Shown in pieces: positions 5,659-7,693 of a DNA stretch of 7,693 bases (position 1 is its first letter; every line of letters starts with the position of its first letter). A program made the translations under genes and the position numbers. A model generated the notes under the pieces. It was not told the DNA's origin and searched no databases. It saw only the letters and a program-made list of their open reading frames with translations. Origin of the DNA: Syntrophaceae bacterium UBA6255 (lineage in GTDB: Bacteria > Desulfobacterota > Syntrophia > Syntrophales > Smithellaceae); assembly GCA_002441205.1 (NCBI GenBank), contig DJVN01000280.1, positions 9,201 through 16,893 of the forward strand, written 5' to 3'.

Positions 5659-6702
5659 TTATGGCTTTTTTACAGTCACCAGATGGGACTTTAATTTTGT
5701 CAACCCGTCCCAGATTTGATCATCACCGATGAATTTTTTCACATCCTTAGCTGAATACTTGATGACACAGGTGGGCGTGTTTCGGATACTATTCTCTTTA
5801 ATTATAGCACTGAGCATTGTAAAAGTTGTTTTTTCATCAAATGTTTTCCATGAAATATTCTTTTCTTTCAGATAAGCGATCAGAGCTTCTTCTGTCTGGA
5901 TGTTTCTGTTTTGTGCCGCTTCGAAAAGAATATTGCGGACATGAAGAATGTTATCCTGTCCTGAATCAGCATTTGCCGCATAAAGATAATACTTGGCATA
6001 TATCGGTGTCGCTTTGGAAAAAGGCACATCAACAAAAGTTATTTTTACCTTGTTCGTTGCCAGTAACTCCTTCAATAACGGTTCAGCTTTAGTATCAATT
6101 CTTCGGCAGGGCGGGCAGAAGTAATCGGCAAACATAATGACTTCATAAGGTCCTTTGCCCAGCGATGGCACAGCGCCCGTGCTTACCTGCGCGAAAGACG
6201 GTGTGACGGAACCGGAAAAAGTGAAAAGAACAGTCAAATAACCCAGAATGCTGAATAACAACAACGGCAACTTGTTTAATTTAAACATCGGAAAACTTAC
6301 CTCCCCCAAGAAATATAGCCACATCCGGCGGCGGTTTTCCCGCCAGGCGGAAGGAACTTCGTAATTAATTAAGAACGATAGAATCAGCATGACTGAAAAC
6401 GCCAGGCAGAACGGGCAGTAAATTTCATTTTCTATCTGAAAGTAATACAGATAGACTTCAACACCCAATCCCGTTGCCAGCAGCGCCCGGACAAAAGACA
6501 TCTGTTTGAATGCGGCAAAAATTATAATTACAGACATATAAGCTATGCCGACCCATTTGAGATCAATGCCCCAGATATCGCCTTTGAGATACGTGCAGGC
6601 CGTATCGCAATAGTCGTAATACGCCATAATTCCGATGCTGATTAGCGACAGCGCAATGGTTATGGCGTTTCGATATTTCTTTATGAGTTCGATGAACTTC
6701 AT
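5659..6702 (-). CDS. VKOR-DsbA fusion: membrane disulfide-bond-forming protein
   Basis: This 347-aa protein joins an N-terminal vitamin K epoxide reductase-like membrane domain to a C-terminal DsbA-like thioredoxin domain. TM segments fall at about 13-29, 48-66, 70-90 and 98-113, with a fifth at about 146-162 that would place the tail outside the membrane. The VKOR domain shows a quinone-side CxxC (C96-P-F-C99) and a loop cysteine pair C32/C36 ('YCDTAC'), the shuttle pair expected to pass oxidising equivalents. The DsbA domain has C196-P-P-C199 after 'IMFADYF' and a cis-proline T309-P310. Together these form a self-contained quinone-linked thiol oxidase. AAGGAGGT (6711-6718) lies 8 nt before the ATG. 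The gene starts 26 nt after acr3 and ends just before the next ORF. In an arsenic operon it may oxidise periplasmic cysteines of the exporter system or of the rhodanese; that role is inferred. Confidence 0.9.
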   Translation of the reverse strand: MKFIELIKKYRNAITIALSLISIGIMAYYDYCDTACTYLKGDIWGIDLKWVGIAYMSVIIIFAAFKQMSFVRALLATGLGVEVYLYYFQIENEIYCPFCLAFSVMLILSFLINYEVPSAWRENRRRMWLYFLGEVSFPMFKLNKLPLLLFSILGYLTVLFTFSGSVTPSFAQVSTGAVPSLGKGPYEVIMFADYFCPPCRRIDTKAEPLLKELLATNKVKITFVDVPFSKATPIYAKYYLYAANADSGQDNILHVRNILFEAAQNRNIQTEEALIAYLKEKNISWKTFDEKTTFTMLSAIIKENSIRNTPTCVIKYSAKDVKKFIGDDQIWDGLTKLKSHLVTVKKP

Positions 6703-6728
6703 TATTCAACACCTCCTTGTAAATGCTC

Positions 6729-7693
6729 TCAGCTGACGAAATATTTCTTTTGAAAGTTTAATGCCACGGTAACCAGTCCAATCATCACCGGAACTTCCAC
6801 CAGCGGACCGATGACGGCGGCAAAAGCCGCTCCGGAATTAATGCCGAAGACGGCGATGGCCACGGCAATCGCCAGCTCGAAATTGTTGCTTGCCGCGGTG
6901 AATGCCAGGGTTGTTGTTTTGGAATAATCCGCGCCCAGCTTTTTACCCATATAGAACGATACCAGAAACATGACTATAAAATAAATAAGTAGCGGAATAG
7001 CAATGCGCACAACATCCAGAGGCAGGGAAATAATCAGATTGCCCTTCAGGCTGAACATGATAACTATGGTGAAAAGCAGTGCGATCAGTGTGAGCGGCGA
7101 GATCAGTGGCACGAAGCGCGAATGATATTTTTCTTTTCCCATAAGTTTTACGCCGACAAATCTCGTCAATGCACCGGCAATGCAGGGAATACCCAGATAG
7201 ATGAAAACGCTTTTGGCGATTTGTCCGATACTTACTTCAACGATACTGCCGGAAAATCCGAAATAAGGCGGCAGGACGGTAATGAAAAACCAGGCGAAAG
7301 CGCTGTAAAAAAGAACCTGAAAAATACTATTGAAAGCGACAAGGCCGGCCGCGTACTCCGTATTGCCTTTGGCCAGTTCGTTCCAGACAATAACCATCGC
7401 GATACAGCGAGCAAGCCCTATCATGATTAAGCCCACCATGTATTCCGGCTTGTCCGGTAAAAACACAATCGCCAGGATGAACATTAAGACCGGCCCGATC
7501 AGCCAATTTTGCACGAGCGAAAGTCCCAAGACTTTTCCGTTGCGGAAAACTTGAGGCAAATCCTCGTATTTCACTTTGGCGAATGGCGGATACATCATCA
7601 AAATAAGTCCGGCGGCAATGGGAATGTTGGTTGTGCCTACCTGAAATGAATTAATGAAACTTTCCACGCCGGGAATGAAATAGCCAAGGCCTA
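6729..7693 (-). CDS. acr3: Acr3-type arsenite efflux permease, 5' end outside the window
   Basis: About 320 residues are visible. The frame stays open to the window edge: upstream of the GTG at 7667 it reads GLGYFIPG, which continues into 'VESFINSFQVGTTNIPIAAG', a typical Acr3 N-terminal region. The GTG is thus internal, and roughly 20-30 residues are missing. Hallmarks include 'LILMMYPPFAKVKYE', the arsenite-site cysteine in 'GLARCIAMVIVWNELAKG' (visible residue C96), and 'AASNNFELAIAVAIAVFG' with the conserved glutamate (visible E272). About nine to ten TM helices are present. Acr3 exports As(OH)3 across the inner membrane using the proton-motive force. It is the first gene of the operon seen here. 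Any promoter or arsR regulator would lie beyond 7693. Confidence 0.95.
   Translation of the reverse strand, partial: GLGYFIPGVESFINSFQVGTTNIPIAAGLILMMYPPFAKVKYEDLPQVFRNGKVLGLSLVQNWLIGPVLMFILAIVFLPDKPEYMVGLIMIGLARCIAMVIVWNELAKGNTEYAAGLVAFNSIFQVLFYSAFAWFFITVLPPYFGFSGSIVEVSIGQIAKSVFIYLGIPCIAGALTRFVGVKLMGKEKYHSRFVPLISPLTLIALLFTIVIMFSLKGNLIISLPLDVVRIAIPLLIYFIVMFLVSFYMGKKLGADYSKTTTLAFTAASNNFELAIAVAIAVFGINSGAAFAAVIGPLVEVPVMIGLVTVALNFQKKYFVS

Noticed and set aside
7665..7667. GTG as the start codon of acr3
   Set aside because: The frame continues upstream with residues GLGYFIPG that match the family, so the gene is cut by the window edge.

Overview
The window looks like part of the chromosome of an anaerobic, moderate-GC bacterium, most likely a deltaproteobacterium (Desulfobacterota, perhaps a Syntrophales relative). 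This is inferred from the family mix: a Rho_N/L29-like basic protein, a radical SAM protein resembling tungsten-oxidoreductase maturases, a VKOR-DsbA fusion, and a Uxx-star-type glutaredoxin-like selenoprotein. No rRNA or other taxonomic marker is present, so the assignment is tentative.

Layout. Positions 1-228 hold a leader with a good sigma70-type promoter for one plus-strand gene (229-597, small basic protein). Positions 598-707 hold a 25-bp-stem hairpin between convergent transcription units. Everything to the right is on the minus strand and falls into two groups. The group transcribed second (3107 to 708) is a CDF metal exporter, a small CPFC thioredoxin-like protein and a radical SAM/SPASM protein. 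The first group (7693 to 3171) is a tight six-gene arsenic/thiol-redox operon: an Acr3 arsenite exporter (5' end outside the window), a membrane VKOR-DsbA fusion, a thioredoxin-fold protein with an extra N-terminal domain, a glutaredoxin-like protein, a YraQ/ArsP-type permease, and an exported rhodanese whose start overlaps the permease stop by 4 bp.

The most notable point is the glutaredoxin-like gene. Its first in-frame stop is UGA, followed by exactly two sense codons and then UAA (…FGGT-U-S-V-stop). A 6-bp hairpin with a G-containing 5-nt loop sits 12 nt after the UGA. Both features fit a selenocysteine codon with a bacterial SECIS element, so the protein is probably 85 aa with Sec at residue 83, not 82 aa.

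How the genes may work together (inference): Acr3 extrudes arsenite. The YraQ/ArsP-like permease may handle a second arsenic species, such as a methylated or thiolated form. The VKOR-DsbA protein and rhodanese act outside the cytoplasmic membrane on disulfides and sulfane sulfur. The thioredoxin/glutaredoxin-like proteins supply or repair cytosolic thiols (or a selenol) that arsenic attacks. The downstream CDF-thioredoxin-radical SAM group is probably a separate metal-related unit.
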